From a virus, in IMG/VR virus record IMGVR_UViG_3300020182_000022, positions 1 to 64,000 of that record: a stretch of DNA of 64,000 nt. One strand, written 5' to 3'. Every line of letters starts with the position of its first letter. Within the stretch, counting starts at the first letter, position 1. Shown here in pieces: positions 20,649 to 29,366 of this stretch. The notes below the pieces were generated by a model, which saw nothing but the letters and a program-made list of their open reading frames with translations, searched no databases and was not told the origin of the DNA. Both the position numbers and the translations under genes were made by a program.

Positions 20649-22454
20649 TTAACTCTCTATAATTATCTTCTTGTATAGATTGAATGCATCGTGTAAATAT
20701 GGATATTTGTAGTAGGGTAATTTATAGTTTTGGTTCATTATTACTATGTCATTATCATATACAGGGTTCCATATACATAAACTTAACCCAGGTAATGTTA
20801 GTGATAGGTCCGTACGTGAAGTAGATATCGACTCAACACCTTGTATGTTTTGTATTAACGAACCGATTGTGTTTACTTCAATTAATTGTCCTAGCTCCAT
20901 CTTAGTGTTCATAAAATACACAGCTATCGTGTCTGCTACTTCCTGTATAATTGCTGAATCTTCTCTTATGATCCCAGGTGTTTTTTGTATAACTAATTGA
21001 GTGTTATCTGATATCTCCGGTGTTACTACTTCTTGTCCTGTGGTGAGTCCTAAATTAACACCAACAAATACAGGATCCATTAGAACAATCTCTTGGGATA
21101 TCATTTTCTTCTTGTTGATGTCATTTAATATTAGCTCTTTCATTGATGGAGATATAAAGTTAGTCATAACAGATGCAGTTGTTGCTGCTGGCATAGACGG
21201 CACGCAGTATATGTATACATTATTGAATGTAGTTGATGTTGAAACTTGCATGTGATTGAACATCACTCTGCTCTCTTTATTGGGATATGAGATACCTACA
21301 TCCTCGCTGAGATATCTCATATGACCATCGATATAAGTTGTGTTGTCGACAACTTTAGATGATGTCAGTAAATTGCCGTAGCCTCTTTCTATATATGACT
21401 CATAATCGATTGCTGTTACTAGTCGATCTTGATTGGATAGATTTAATGGTGCTTTACGTTTTATTTCATCGACTGTCTCGCGTTGTTGTGGTATGGTACT
21501 GGGTTGAGTATTCGTAAATGACATTGTCTCGATGTTATCAAATGTTATATATTTGATATTTTCGGGTTTGATATCAGTCTTAATGGCATTGAATATATTA
21601 CTACCATAGAGTGTCATCTTGAGCTCATCCAAGAAGTTCGCTCCTACTTGCCCTGCTTCTCCAGTAGACTCAAGATAATACACCCATACTTCGTCTCCTG
21701 AGTTTAACTTAGCGCCAGTGACATCATCACCAAACTTTAATTCATATATTTCATTCTCATTTAACCTTTTCTCAAAAACTCGATCAGTGGGGGTTGCTAA
21801 ATACATTGATGTTGTTTCAGTATACTGGTAATATTTTCCGGAATCAAAGTCCTTAACATACACGTGAATGTGAAAGTGATCTAGTTTTGTTTTCTCTTCT
21901 ATTGTATTTACATACACCGTCTCGAAGTCTTGACCAGTTGATTGTTGACCGGGAAGTTCAACCCATTTACCTTGATATAGTAGATGCTTTTCTCCTATAA
22001 TTGGTATGGGTTCATCACTGGGGGAATTTTTTGTAAATGATATATCAGCGTCGGTTGAGTAGTATGTATCGTTCGAGCTGATGAATGAGTACCTAGGTAT
22101 AGTATATGTACCAGGGATAAGGTCTTCAGTAGCGAATGCATCGAAACTAAGATTACTAGTTTGATACCCGACAGGGTTATAGTTCAACATTTTAACTATA
22201 CGGTTTACGTTTTCATATATAGTAGACTCGGTGAACATACTCTCAGTTGATGTTCTGTTGAGATAATATAGTAATGTATGGAAGCTATATGCAATCACAT
22301 CAATAAACGATGACATGTTACTACCTCTGTATACCTGATCTGTGAAGGTTCCTTGTTCTGTTAGTCTGTTTATTATGAAATCTCTAAGACTTGTAGCATC
22401 GAAAGATGTATATGCTTTATCAGGTAAACTATATTCTGTATATTTATCGGTCAT
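20649..22454 (-). CDS. gp6: baseplate wedge protein gp6-like
   Basis: Wedge subunit of the gp6/J-like family that forms the inner baseplate ring around the hub. The N-terminus has the family pattern of a folded N-terminal domain followed by VYRGSNMSSFIDVIAYSFH, NRTSTESMF and MLNYNPVGYQTS. The C-terminal region has the J-like tail with VNTIGSLIQNIQGVESI. At 601 aa it is close to T4 gp6 (660 aa). It begins one base after the gp25 stop, the same 25-6 order as other T4-like phages, and is followed by the giant PKD protein. It shares the gp25 late promoter. Confidence 0.88.
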   Translation of the reverse strand: MTDKYTEYSLPDKAYTSFDATSLRDFIINRLTEQGTFTDQVYRGSNMSSFIDVIAYSFHTLLYYLNRTSTESMFTESTIYENVNRIVKMLNYNPVGYQTSNLSFDAFATEDLIPGTYTIPRYSFISSNDTYYSTDADISFTKNSPSDEPIPIIGEKHLLYQGKWVELPGQQSTGQDFETVYVNTIEEKTKLDHFHIHVYVKDFDSGKYYQYTETTSMYLATPTDRVFEKRLNENEIYELKFGDDVTGAKLNSGDEVWVYYLESTGEAGQVGANFLDELKMTLYGSNIFNAIKTDIKPENIKYITFDNIETMSFTNTQPSTIPQQRETVDEIKRKAPLNLSNQDRLVTAIDYESYIERGYGNLLTSSKVVDNTTYIDGHMRYLSEDVGISYPNKESRVMFNHMQVSTSTTFNNVYIYCVPSMPAATTASVMTNFISPSMKELILNDINKKKMISQEIVLMDPVFVGVNLGLTTGQEVVTPEISDNTQLVIQKTPGIIREDSAIIQEVADTIAVYFMNTKMELGQLIEVNTIGSLIQNIQGVESISTSRTDLSLTLPGLSLCIWNPVYDNDIVIMNQNYKLPYYKYPYLHDAFNLYKKIIIES

Positions 22455-22455
22455 T

Positions 22456-22950
22456 TTAGCTGGTTGAGTTCGTCAGGAAGTTAAACCCGGGTTGGTTAAG
22501 GATTGCTTCATATGTCTTATCTATTATATTTAATGAGGGGATGGTGAGAACCAACTTTAAATCGTATTGATTTCTCTCGGCATCCATATTAACTGTTATA
22601 TTCTTCACACTTACACGTGGTTCAAATTTCTCAATACCCTCAACAATTGCTTCTCCGATTTCTTGAGCTATAAACTCATCAACCGGCTCAAATAACCATT
22701 TAGTTAAATTTAGACCAAACGTCGGATCTAAAATTTTTTCTCCGGGATTGGTGGTGAAGATGTTTCTCAAGCTATTCATTATCGCTCCTTCATCGATCGA
22801 TGTTTGTAAGTCTAGTCGTGTTACCTTACCATATAGAGAAGACGTTACAGGTCTCTCATCCTCTGTCAAATCTAGGTGTAGATCTCGGTATGTAGTTCTA
22901 CGTTCTGTTTGAGTCGATCGACTCGCTACTCTGCTTACTTTAATGGCCAT
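22456..22950 (-). CDS. gp25: baseplate wedge protein gp25-like
   Basis: Sheath-initiator/wedge protein of the gp25 (GPW) family. It contains the DLQTSIDEGAIMNSLRNIF helix, the TNPGEKILDPTFGLNLTKWL core including the conserved PGE...P-x-FG pattern, and the FEPRV strand. At 164 aa it is slightly longer than T4 gp25 (132 aa). It is the first gene of the gp25-gp6-1810 aa transcript, with late octamer TATAAATA seven bases before the ATG. Confidence 0.92.
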   Translation of the reverse strand: MAIKVSRVASRSTQTERRTTYRDLHLDLTEDERPVTSSLYGKVTRLDLQTSIDEGAIMNSLRNIFTTNPGEKILDPTFGLNLTKWLFEPVDEFIAQEIGEAIVEGIEKFEPRVSVKNITVNMDAERNQYDLKLVLTIPSLNIIDKTYEAILNQPGFNFLTNSTS

Positions 22951-22957
22951 ACATAGA

Positions 22958-22965
22958 TATTTATA
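22958..22965 (-). promoter_or_regulatory. late promoter TATAAATA
   Basis: Exact T4 late consensus seven bases before the gp25 ATG. Confidence 0.8.
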
Positions 22966-23004
22966 CTGAGGTTATTGGAGCCGCTAGGAAAATCGTTGGG
23001 GTAA

Positions 23005-23012
23005 CATAAATA
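23005..23012 (+). promoter_or_regulatory. late promoter CATAAATA
   Basis: Late-type octamer six bases before the ATG at 23019. It is divergent from the gp25 promoter, about 40 bases away. Confidence 0.7.
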
Positions 23013-23018
23013 ATTAAT

Positions 23019-23621
23019 ATGAAAAGCAAGTTTGATGTAATTTTTGAAAATAACTTCTCTAGATTTCAAGGTGGTGGGTATCTCACAGGGGATATCATTA
23101 AGCTCAAGAAAGGCTGGGAGAAGAACGATTGGTGCAAGGAAGCTCCGGAGCAAACGATAGACATGCTCAAGGCGTTTGATGCAGAAGATCTTATCTTAAG
23201 AGTCAGTACAGTCAAGACTTTAAGACCAGCGGTTAATTCGAGTGTGGATGCTGCTGCTGGAGTTGATGGATTTCATATTGATGTGACACAAGAGACAGCT
23301 CCTGGTAGATACACTGGTGCTTTTATCACAGTACCACATCAATTAATCGAACTAGATGGACCTAATGACAAGCTTCCGGATATTCCAGACTCAATGAAGA
23401 GGGATGAGAAGATTTCAGTTAAACCTAAATCACTAGAGGAAGACCAAGCAGAGAATAACCCGAACGGTATTACATCTGATACAGAGAATGACCCGGGGAT
23501 GACCAATCCATTGAAGCAAACTGGAATGGATGACAAATTTAACAGGCGTTTACATGACAAGGATATCAAGCAACCTAAAGCGATTGCTGCAACATCATAT
23601 ACCGCTGGATATCTAGGATAA
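23019..23621 (+). CDS. hypothetical late protein, 200 aa
   Basis: Not recognised. It opens with an N-terminal amphipathic stretch (MKSKFDVIFENNFSRF) followed by GGGYLTGDIIKLKKGW, and has a beta-rich region to residue ~110 (TVKTLRPA). The second half is Pro/Asp/Lys-rich and probably disordered. The short N-terminal F-x-x-x-FE-x-x-F helix is reminiscent of other plus-strand late proteins in this window. It has its own late promoter and is followed after nine bases by a small basic gene, so it is probably a virion-associated or head-assembly protein. Confidence 0.6.
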   Translation: MKSKFDVIFENNFSRFQGGGYLTGDIIKLKKGWEKNDWCKEAPEQTIDMLKAFDAEDLILRVSTVKTLRPAVNSSVDAAAGVDGFHIDVTQETAPGRYTGAFITVPHQLIELDGPNDKLPDIPDSMKRDEKISVKPKSLEEDQAENNPNGITSDTENDPGMTNPLKQTGMDDKFNRRLHDKDIKQPKAIAATSYTAGYLG

Positions 23622-23630
23622 AATTTTATT

Positions 23631-23831
23631 ATGGCAATGAACATTAAAGGACAAGGGATCACATCCAAGAAGGAGAGCCCAAAAGTAACAGCTAAACCAA
23701 CTCGCGCTAAAGATGAAGAAGGTAAGTTTATCGGAGATGATAAATCAACACCAGATATTAACGAAGCATGGGATGGTGGATATGCTCCTAAGAAGAAGAG
23801 CAAAAAGTCTAAGTCCTCTAAGTCTAAGTAA
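23631..23831 (+). CDS. small basic protein, 66 aa
   Basis: Unknown 66-residue protein with two in-frame ATGs at its start and a C-terminal Lys/Ser run (PKKKSKKSKSSKSK), suggesting nucleic-acid or acidic-protein binding. It follows the 200-aa late gene after nine bases and overlaps the 3' end of gp44 on the other strand by eight bases. No domain is recognised. Confidence 0.5.
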   Translation: MAMNIKGQGITSKKESPKVTAKPTRAKDEEGKFIGDDKSTPDINEAWDGGYAPKKKSKKSKSSKSK

Positions 23832-24741
23832 GAGCTAACAAGCAACTAAAGAAGTTAATCTCCGGATCAACCACGAATGTTGATCTGTACAGATGTTCAG
23901 CCACTACTATCAAGTGCTCTGATTTCTTTATATCAGGGGTGTTGGATTCATGTATACAGTTAAACAAGGCTCGTAGTAACTCTACATAATCACCATTGAA
24001 CACATGTTCATTCTCTATAACCTTTTTACGGGCTTTGATTGCTAGTCCTTCCTTGGCGATCTTATATATGTTCTCTACGAACTTATCTTTAACCTTGACT
24101 AGATTGTCAAACTCGATTTTACCATCAATACAATTCTTCTGGATCTCGTTTATACATTTACGTAGATCAGGATAACATGTCTTGACAAATTCATCTAGAC
24201 GGTCGATATCACTTTCCAGTACCGAGATGTTCTCGAGTTTGAGTATCTGCTTGATTCTATCAGAGCATCCTGAGAGTGACGGTGTTAGATCGAATGATTG
24301 GCAGCGGCTCTGTAGAGGTGGTATGATTCTGTGATTGTAATTAGCAGTTAGTATGAATCTAGTCAATCCGGCATGATCTTCCATTGTGTTACGTAGAGCT
24401 CGTTGAGCGTCTAAGCTCAATCCATCAGTCTCATCTAATATAATACATTTGATAGTACCATCAAAGCTTTTGGTCCTTGAGAAATTAGTAACCTTGGTAC
24501 GGATCATGTCTATACCGTTCTCGTCACTAGCATTGATATACAAGTACTGACATTCTAACATTGAGTTGCATATGATCTTAGCTAAGCTAGTTTTGCCTAT
24601 ACCAGCTGATCCAGAGAAGAGTAAGTTAGGAATCTCGCGAGCTTTGTCGAACTTCTCAAAGCATCTCCGGTTGGCGTCACTCAACACCATTGATCCTAGA
24701 TCACTAGGTCTGTATTTCTCGACCCAGAGATTATCAAACAT
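23824..24741 (-). CDS. gp44: sliding-clamp loader large subunit gp44
   Basis: AAA+ clamp-loader ATPase that, with gp62, opens and loads the gp45 clamp on primed DNA. It has an N-terminal VEKYRPSDLG box, Walker A GSAGIGKTS (residues ~43-52), Walker B with IILDETDG, sensor/arginine-finger motif LQSRCQSF, and a C-terminal collar of helices. The 305-aa length is near T4 gp44 (319 aa). The start overlaps the dUTPase stop by eight bases, so it is the third gene of an early operon fired from 25528-25556. It is physically separated from gp45 by ~28 kb, and no gp62 homologue is recognisable in the window. Confidence 0.93.
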   Translation of the reverse strand: MFDNLWVEKYRPSDLGSMVLSDANRRCFEKFDKAREIPNLLFSGSAGIGKTSLAKIICNSMLECQYLYINASDENGIDMIRTKVTNFSRTKSFDGTIKCIILDETDGLSLDAQRALRNTMEDHAGLTRFILTANYNHRIIPPLQSRCQSFDLTPSLSGCSDRIKQILKLENISVLESDIDRLDEFVKTCYPDLRKCINEIQKNCIDGKIEFDNLVKVKDKFVENIYKIAKEGLAIKARKKVIENEHVFNGDYVELLRALFNCIHESNTPDIKKSEHLIVVAEHLYRSTFVVDPEINFFSCLLALT

Positions 24742-25372
24742 CTTTACCAGCCTCTTTCATCTTGTATAGCATATAATCCTTATCTGATTGCTGTGTTGAT
24801 TGAAGTATAGTATGACAATCGGTATATACCCAGAAAGGGTCACCTTTATCGAGTTTAGGATAAACGCTACGGTCACAATCAGGTAGAGCATGGGATGATG
24901 TTGTGTCACTGCTACCAAATCCTTTATCACCCCGGGCAGTCTCTGTTATCTCGTCAGTAAACTCAAAGATCGGTTGTAACAATGGATATACTACCAATTG
25001 TGCAATCTTATCCCCTGATCGAACACGATATTCCTTGTCAGTACTAAAATTATACAACTTCACACCTAAATCTCCTCGATATCCGTTATCAATAACACCT
25101 AGATGTGGTTGAATGTTGTGCTTGAATCCTAAACCACTTCTAGGCTCGATTCTGAACCAATATCCAGGTGATATATCAGCGACCGTTAGTCCGACTGGTA
25201 TCACTTGACTGCCCATTGGCGGGATAACTTTATTCTCAACTGATACCAGATCATATCCAGAGTCTCCAGTGCCTGGTTCCTTGTTATTTGCAGTGGGTAG
25301 TACAGCATCAGCATGCGTCTTTTTAATTTTAATAACCGGGTCGTGTAGCGGTCTAATTCTCATCGAGCTCAT
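24734..25372 (-). CDS. dut: dUTP diphosphatase (dUTPase)
   Basis: Hydrolyses dUTP to dUMP and PPi, keeping uracil out of phage DNA and feeding dTMP synthesis. All five trimeric-dUTPase motifs are visible: GDSGYDLVS, EPRSGLGF (motif 2), GVIDNGYRGDLGV (motif 3), GDKIAQLVVYP (motif 4) and ARGDKGFGSSDT (motif 5). The protein is 212 aa against a usual ~150: about 60 residues follow motif 5 (Asp/Tyr-rich) where the family normally ends. It is transcribed with the 48-aa ORF upstream and gp44 downstream. Confidence 0.93.
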   Translation of the reverse strand: MSSMRIRPLHDPVIKIKKTHADAVLPTANNKEPGTGDSGYDLVSVENKVIPPMGSQVIPVGLTVADISPGYWFRIEPRSGLGFKHNIQPHLGVIDNGYRGDLGVKLYNFSTDKEYRVRSGDKIAQLVVYPLLQPIFEFTDEITETARGDKGFGSSDTTSSHALPDCDRSVYPKLDKGDPFWVYTDCHTILQSTQQSDKDYMLYKMKEAGKDV

Positions 25373-25374
25373 TA

Positions 25375-25521
25375 TTATCCGTTTAAAAGAGTGTCTCCTG
25401 GGCGAGTATTAGATGAGCCTTCTACTGGCATTGAGTTGTTTGTCAACCATGTTAATAATTCGTTTAACTTGTTCGCAGGGATCGCAAATGATCCGTGACC
25501 TTGTATGTTTACTGTTACCAT
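25375..25521 (-). CDS. hypothetical small early protein, 48 aa
   Basis: Unrecognised. A longer frame opens at 25617, but a perfect early promoter (TTGACT, 17 bp, TATAAT) ends six bases upstream of the ATG at 25521. I therefore start here, giving MVTVNIQGHGSFAIP and ~48 residues. The NIQGHGSFAIPANKLNELL pattern looks like a small alpha/beta unit. The stop is followed after two bases by dUTPase (TAATAATG), so it leads the dut-gp44 operon. Confidence 0.55.
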   Translation of the reverse strand: MVTVNIQGHGSFAIPANKLNELLTWLTNNSMPVEGSSNTRPGDTLLNG

Positions 25522-25527
25522 ATGTGT

Positions 25528-25556
25528 ATTATACGGTCTGTCACTGTATAAGTCAA
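25528..25556 (-). promoter_or_regulatory. early sigma70-type promoter TTGACT-17-TATAAT
   Basis: A -35 box TTGACT (25551-25556) and -10 box TATAAT (25528-25533) with 17-bp spacing. The -10 ends six bases before the ATG at 25521. Confidence 0.85.
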
Positions 25557-25564
25557 CTTTATTG

Positions 25565-25572
25565 TATAAATA
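25565..25572 (+). promoter_or_regulatory. late promoter TATAAATA
   Basis: Exact T4 late consensus five bases before the ATG at 25578, divergent from the early promoter at 25528-25556. Confidence 0.8.
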
Positions 25573-25577
25573 CCTAT

Positions 25578-26045
25578 ATGAGTGAGGAGAGCGATCGAGA
25601 GAATACAGTAAAAACACTAGTTGACCAGCTACGTGAAGGTAACACGCTTGCGAAAAAGGTGCAAAAAGCTGATTTTAATTTAGATCCTGCTGACTTGGAG
25701 CAGTTTATATTGAATAACTCAGGGAGATTGATACAGGATAGTATGGACACTATAGATAATATAAAACAATTCATTATCAGTGCTCCTGAACCAGAAGATG
25801 TTCATTCATTAGCGGAATTATATAAAGCAAGCACTGGTGCTCTTGAGACTCTCAACAAGATATTCCTACAACAGAAGAAATCAGAGACTACTATCAAGGT
25901 AAAGACAATGGACATTCAATCCAAAACTCAATTAGCAGAACACAAACAAGAAAATCTAACGTTCACAAGAGAAGAGATTTTCGAACAACTGCTCAATTCA
26001 GGTAAAGTTATAGAAGCTGAGATTTCAGAAGAAGAAGATCTGTAA
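25578..26045 (+). CDS. gp16: probable terminase small subunit, gp16-like
   Basis: Probable DNA-recognition subunit of the packaging motor. The 155-aa length equals T4 gp16 (164 aa). The central helices (RLIQDSMDTIDNIKQFI, PEDVHSLAELYKASTGALE, TLNKIFLQQKK) parallel the central coiled-coil hairpin of gp16, where a similar length of helix and an M-x-I-Q segment also occur. The C-terminus is acidic (EISEEEDL). The upstream in-frame extension from 25413 is rejected because the late promoter lies just before 25578. The large subunit gp17 is ~17 kb away rather than adjacent. The call rests on remembered similarity, so it is probable only. Confidence 0.6.
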   Translation: MSEESDRENTVKTLVDQLREGNTLAKKVQKADFNLDPADLEQFILNNSGRLIQDSMDTIDNIKQFIISAPEPEDVHSLAELYKASTGALETLNKIFLQQKKSETTIKVKTMDIQSKTQLAEHKQENLTFTREEIFEQLLNSGKVIEAEISEEEDL

Positions 26046-27335
26046 TCATTCTTCTGTCACGCCAGGCACACCTAACACTTGAGCGTTTGTGTATGTCTGT
26101 TGTAATCTTGTTGGTCTTCCAAACTTAGGTTCAATTATCTCTCCTTTGGTCGCGGAGTATTTCTTTATCTTGTTCTTGAGAAGATCAACAGCATGGGTAA
26201 ATTCCTCAACCTTGAGTGATATTTGAGCTGGTTTGCCTTGAACCATTATGTTTTCACGGTTGCTTATCAACTCAAGTACCTTCCACAATCCTTTCAAGTG
26301 ATCCTGTATTGCTTTGTGTACAGTCTCTATGAATATGATCATGCGAGTGTTGTGTGGGTAATCGCTAACGAAATCCTGACCATGGCTGGTCTTGTTATGA
26401 TCGAGAGGTGTCATTATTGATGTGATTGTCTCGTCTCTTGATGGATCTTCGATCATCTGCTTTAAATTTTTACGATAAACTTTATTTGTCTCCTTTGATA
26501 GGTCATTTATCAGTTGTTTTGAATCTTCACTGGCGCAATACAGTGCGACACTCGAAGTAGTGGATGGTATCGAGTGATTTGGGATTGCTTCAACATTATC
26601 ATCATATATGGGTAGTGTTGATGTGTCTTCATACATGCTTAGGTTTTTTAACTGACCAACACTCTCACTAAAATCAACGAAATACTCATTATCATCACCT
26701 AATAATTCAAGAAGATCGCGCTTTACCACTTCATGTGCAGTACGGAATTTCTCAATCCACCATGATACAAACCAAGCGCTCATATCTTTCATTCCAAACG
26801 CGCTTTCTAGCTCTATATCGGTGTATTGACCTTCTAATGGAGGTACGATGATTTCTTGTTTCTTATCGGATACAATATTCGTTACACTCCACTCAGCGTT
26901 TGCATCTGAGTGCGTTTGGTCAGGTGACAGTGGTTTCCATTCTTTATCATATCCTTTATTCACTATATCGACATTATTACCAGAAATAACAGGCTCACCA
27001 TATATACCACCTGTTGATGTACTCAAGTGTGAGTTGTCACTCAACTGATCTCGTATATTCTTGTTTCTGATATTAGCAGGTGATGTCTTGTCCTTGACTA
27101 TACCATCGTTATTGTCCTTTAACTTGATTGTACCGTCATTTAGTTTTTTAAAAAAGTCTATTTTACTTGTGATAGGGTCACTATGACTGTCAGTATGCCA
27201 ATACAGGCTGTTCATTGCAGTTTCACTAGGAAAAGCAGTCAACAGGCTTGTGTAGTCAGATAAACGCTTTTGAAGGTCAGATGAACTAACTAAGTTTATG
27301 TCTATAATGAAGGGATCTAGTGTCTGTATCGCCAT
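26046..27335 (-). CDS. tail/baseplate-associated protein, 429 aa
   Basis: Not recognised. It is the last gene of the hub operon and starts one base after the stop of the hub-like 548-aa gene (TAATATG). The N-terminal ~170 residues are polar and probably flexible. Residues ~180-260 include a Trp-rich SAWFVSWWIEKF helix, and the C-terminal half is helical and charged (ETVHKAIQDHLKGLWKVLE). Position suggests a baseplate hub or hub-assembly protein. There is no lysozyme (gp5-like) motif. Confidence 0.55.
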   Translation of the reverse strand: MAIQTLDPFIIDINLVSSSDLQKRLSDYTSLLTAFPSETAMNSLYWHTDSHSDPITSKIDFFKKLNDGTIKLKDNNDGIVKDKTSPANIRNKNIRDQLSDNSHLSTSTGGIYGEPVISGNNVDIVNKGYDKEWKPLSPDQTHSDANAEWSVTNIVSDKKQEIIVPPLEGQYTDIELESAFGMKDMSAWFVSWWIEKFRTAHEVVKRDLLELLGDDNEYFVDFSESVGQLKNLSMYEDTSTLPIYDDNVEAIPNHSIPSTTSSVALYCASEDSKQLINDLSKETNKVYRKNLKQMIEDPSRDETITSIMTPLDHNKTSHGQDFVSDYPHNTRMIIFIETVHKAIQDHLKGLWKVLELISNRENIMVQGKPAQISLKVEEFTHAVDLLKNKIKKYSATKGEIIEPKFGRPTRLQQTYTNAQVLGVPGVTEE

Positions 27336-27336
27336 A

Positions 27337-28983
27337 TTATAATGTGTTTGTATTCTTCATGAACAGGTCATTAGTGTCGAATTTTACATCCTTGTAGAAG
27401 AAGGGCTTGACACCCATTATGTTATTTGTGTACGCGCCAGATGAATCAATCCGGTGAGTTACTCGAGTCACGAAATATTGTCCTAGTATTTTCATATCAT
27501 ATTCATTCTCTATATAGTTGTTGTCCCTGTCCAATGATATCCATACTCCAGCTCTCCGAGATGTATCACCTCGAACATCAAACTGTATGGTGTTGCCTAA
27601 TAGAAACGCTGCCAATAAGATTTTGTTTCTAGATTCAGTGAATGACAAGCTGCTATCTGATGTCCAGGAACTACTAACCCGGAAGTTGAAGTTCTCGGCC
27701 CTAGATGTATCAGACAACCAGCTCGTAAACCCATGACCACCGATACCTCCGAATGTATGGTTAATATACAGTCGTTGAAATTGCTCTTGTAAGGTCCTAA
27801 CATTACCGGACGCTAGGTCAACGTTAAATGTTTTAGTTCTCTCATTATATCGGTGTGTGATTACACTGTTTAACATTTCTTGACAGTCAACTCCGTTCAT
27901 CTCGGAGAAAATATAATCATCGATGACTGATAGATCTGGGTAATGATAGTTTATTGCAGCATTCCGGAATTCCTTACCAAATGTCTTTCTTTCTGGCGGT
28001 ATACCAGTCGATATAGCCTCTGACCCGCTACTCAATAGAAAATACTCAGATTGGTATTCTCCTGGGCCAAACCCTCTTTTACTTCTCGCAAAATATTCTG
28101 TTATAGGTAATAATTCCCATCTCTCGGTATATCGTTGTAATCGTAATAAGCACGGTTGATGTTCGTGGTTGGCATCACTGACGTGTCTGTCGAGGATATA
28201 GTTCAAGTCATCAATGGCTTTAAAATTTGAAGGGCTGGTGTAGTGTAGCTTTGGACCTCCGGCGTTCCAGTGATACGAGAACATATTCTTAGTATCACTT
28301 TCTAATAACGAGCTCCGGAGGATATCCTGGACTATCTCACCGGTTGGTTTACCTCTCTGATCATTATTCATTCTAGATACCGGGTACTTCGATAAACCAT
28401 GAGCACCGGTGGATTGGAGGAACTTTGCGGTACTGTAGTATATATTCTTTTCTCGAAGCATCTGGTACCTGTAGTCATGGAAGTATAATTTCTGTTTCTT
28501 ATACATTCGACCTTTTTCAGATATTATATCCTCGCTAGCATATACCGAAAATAAAAACTTCATGGTATGAATCACACTATTTAGGAATGTAGGAATTCCC
28601 TTGTTTATCTCCCCGGAATCTAGATGAGGTTCGAATGTCAATAGTAGTAAGTCTCTACAATCGCTCCTAAACCGATATGGTACGGTAGGAACTCTAGAAC
28701 CATCCGGAGCGTCAGACAACAATACAGATTCAGACCTCTCTATAATATCATCAGGGTTTAGAAACGTAACATTACCTTGATGAAACCAGTCTAATACATT
28801 ATCTTCGATATACAGGTCGTCTATCGATCCTTTTCTAATTTTAATCGCCTGTCCGTCTTGATTTAATAAATATAAACTAAACTTGTATCGCCTGTCATCA
28901 AATTGCTCTATCTTAGCATTATTATCATGATCTAGACCTAGAGCGTTGACCCAACTCTCTATAAACTCAATATTACCTGCCAT
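27337..28983 (-). CDS. baseplate hub protein, gp27/gpD-like
   Basis: Probable central hub of the baseplate. The C-terminal domain carries the hub-type ending (MKILGQYFVTRVTHRIDSSG, then YTNNIMGVKPFF), in which a beta-barrel segment with a V-T-x-V-x-H pattern precedes an N-x-x-x-KP tail, as in late-control-D/gp27-type proteins. The middle ~300 residues are less recognisable. Genes on both sides are joined by TAATATG junctions, placing it with the LysM-like 126-aa protein and the tube-cap-like 444-aa protein. T4 gp27 is 391 aa, so this one is longer (548 aa). Confidence 0.6.
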   Translation of the reverse strand: MAGNIEFIESWVNALGLDHDNNAKIEQFDDRRYKFSLYLLNQDGQAIKIRKGSIDDLYIEDNVLDWFHQGNVTFLNPDDIIERSESVLLSDAPDGSRVPTVPYRFRSDCRDLLLLTFEPHLDSGEINKGIPTFLNSVIHTMKFLFSVYASEDIISEKGRMYKKQKLYFHDYRYQMLREKNIYYSTAKFLQSTGAHGLSKYPVSRMNNDQRGKPTGEIVQDILRSSLLESDTKNMFSYHWNAGGPKLHYTSPSNFKAIDDLNYILDRHVSDANHEHQPCLLRLQRYTERWELLPITEYFARSKRGFGPGEYQSEYFLLSSGSEAISTGIPPERKTFGKEFRNAAINYHYPDLSVIDDYIFSEMNGVDCQEMLNSVITHRYNERTKTFNVDLASGNVRTLQEQFQRLYINHTFGGIGGHGFTSWLSDTSRAENFNFRVSSSWTSDSSLSFTESRNKILLAAFLLGNTIQFDVRGDTSRRAGVWISLDRDNNYIENEYDMKILGQYFVTRVTHRIDSSGAYTNNIMGVKPFFYKDVKFDTNDLFMKNTNTL

Positions 28984-28984
28984 A

Positions 28985-29365
28985 TTATAGTGTTTTCTTT
29001 ATATCATCGATAATAGTTCTAATCATCGATGGAGTTGGTACCATGAGAGCTGTCCCGGGGGACAGTGGTGTGAATGTATCGTCTATCCTGTTGTAAGCTG
29101 CTATAATCCACCATAAATCTATTCTATTATAAAATTTATACGAAATCAACGTCCATGTTTCATTAGGCTTGGTATTATACTTGGTGTATGTGGAGGGGGA
29201 TATGTTGTCAGGAAAATCGACCCTATTTAGTATATTATAATAAAAGTGCTTAGATCCATGCTGTTTATATACGTTAAATATACGTTCCATTGCGAATGAA
29301 CTATCACTATTTAATTGTAATAATGACTGTACTTCAAATTTATTGTATTTCGTGGGTTCAATCAC
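28985..29365 (-). CDS. gp53: LysM/gp53-like baseplate protein, 126 aa
   Basis: Small protein with a LysM-like C-terminal half: PNETWTLISYKFYNRIDLWW, then IIAAYNRIDD, and LSPGTALMVPT. This is the pattern of phage tail LysM proteins and of the N-terminal part of T4 gp53 (IYGNPQLYWVLL in T4). Such proteins join hub and wedge. It starts with GTG one base after the stop of the 444-aa gene (TAAAGTG) and lies upstream of the hub gene. Confidence 0.6.
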   Translation of the reverse strand: MIEPTKYNKFEVQSLLQLNSDSSFAMERIFNVYKQHGSKHFYYNILNRVDFPDNISPSTYTKYNTKPNETWTLISYKFYNRIDLWWIIAAYNRIDDTFTPLSPGTALMVPTPSMIRTIIDDIKKTL

Positions 29366-29366
29366 T

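Noticed and set aside
23339-23845. 168-codon minus-strand ORF overlapping the two late genes near 23.5 kb
   Set aside because: It is antisense to two plus-strand genes, overlaps gp44, has no promoter or recognisable motif, and is Ser/Leu-rich as expected for a shadow frame.
26026-26056. Hairpin CAGAAGAA / TTCTTCTG between convergent genes
   Set aside because: The stem is short and the loop is 15 bases with no T-tract. It arises mostly from GAA-rich acidic codons, so I do not call it a terminator.
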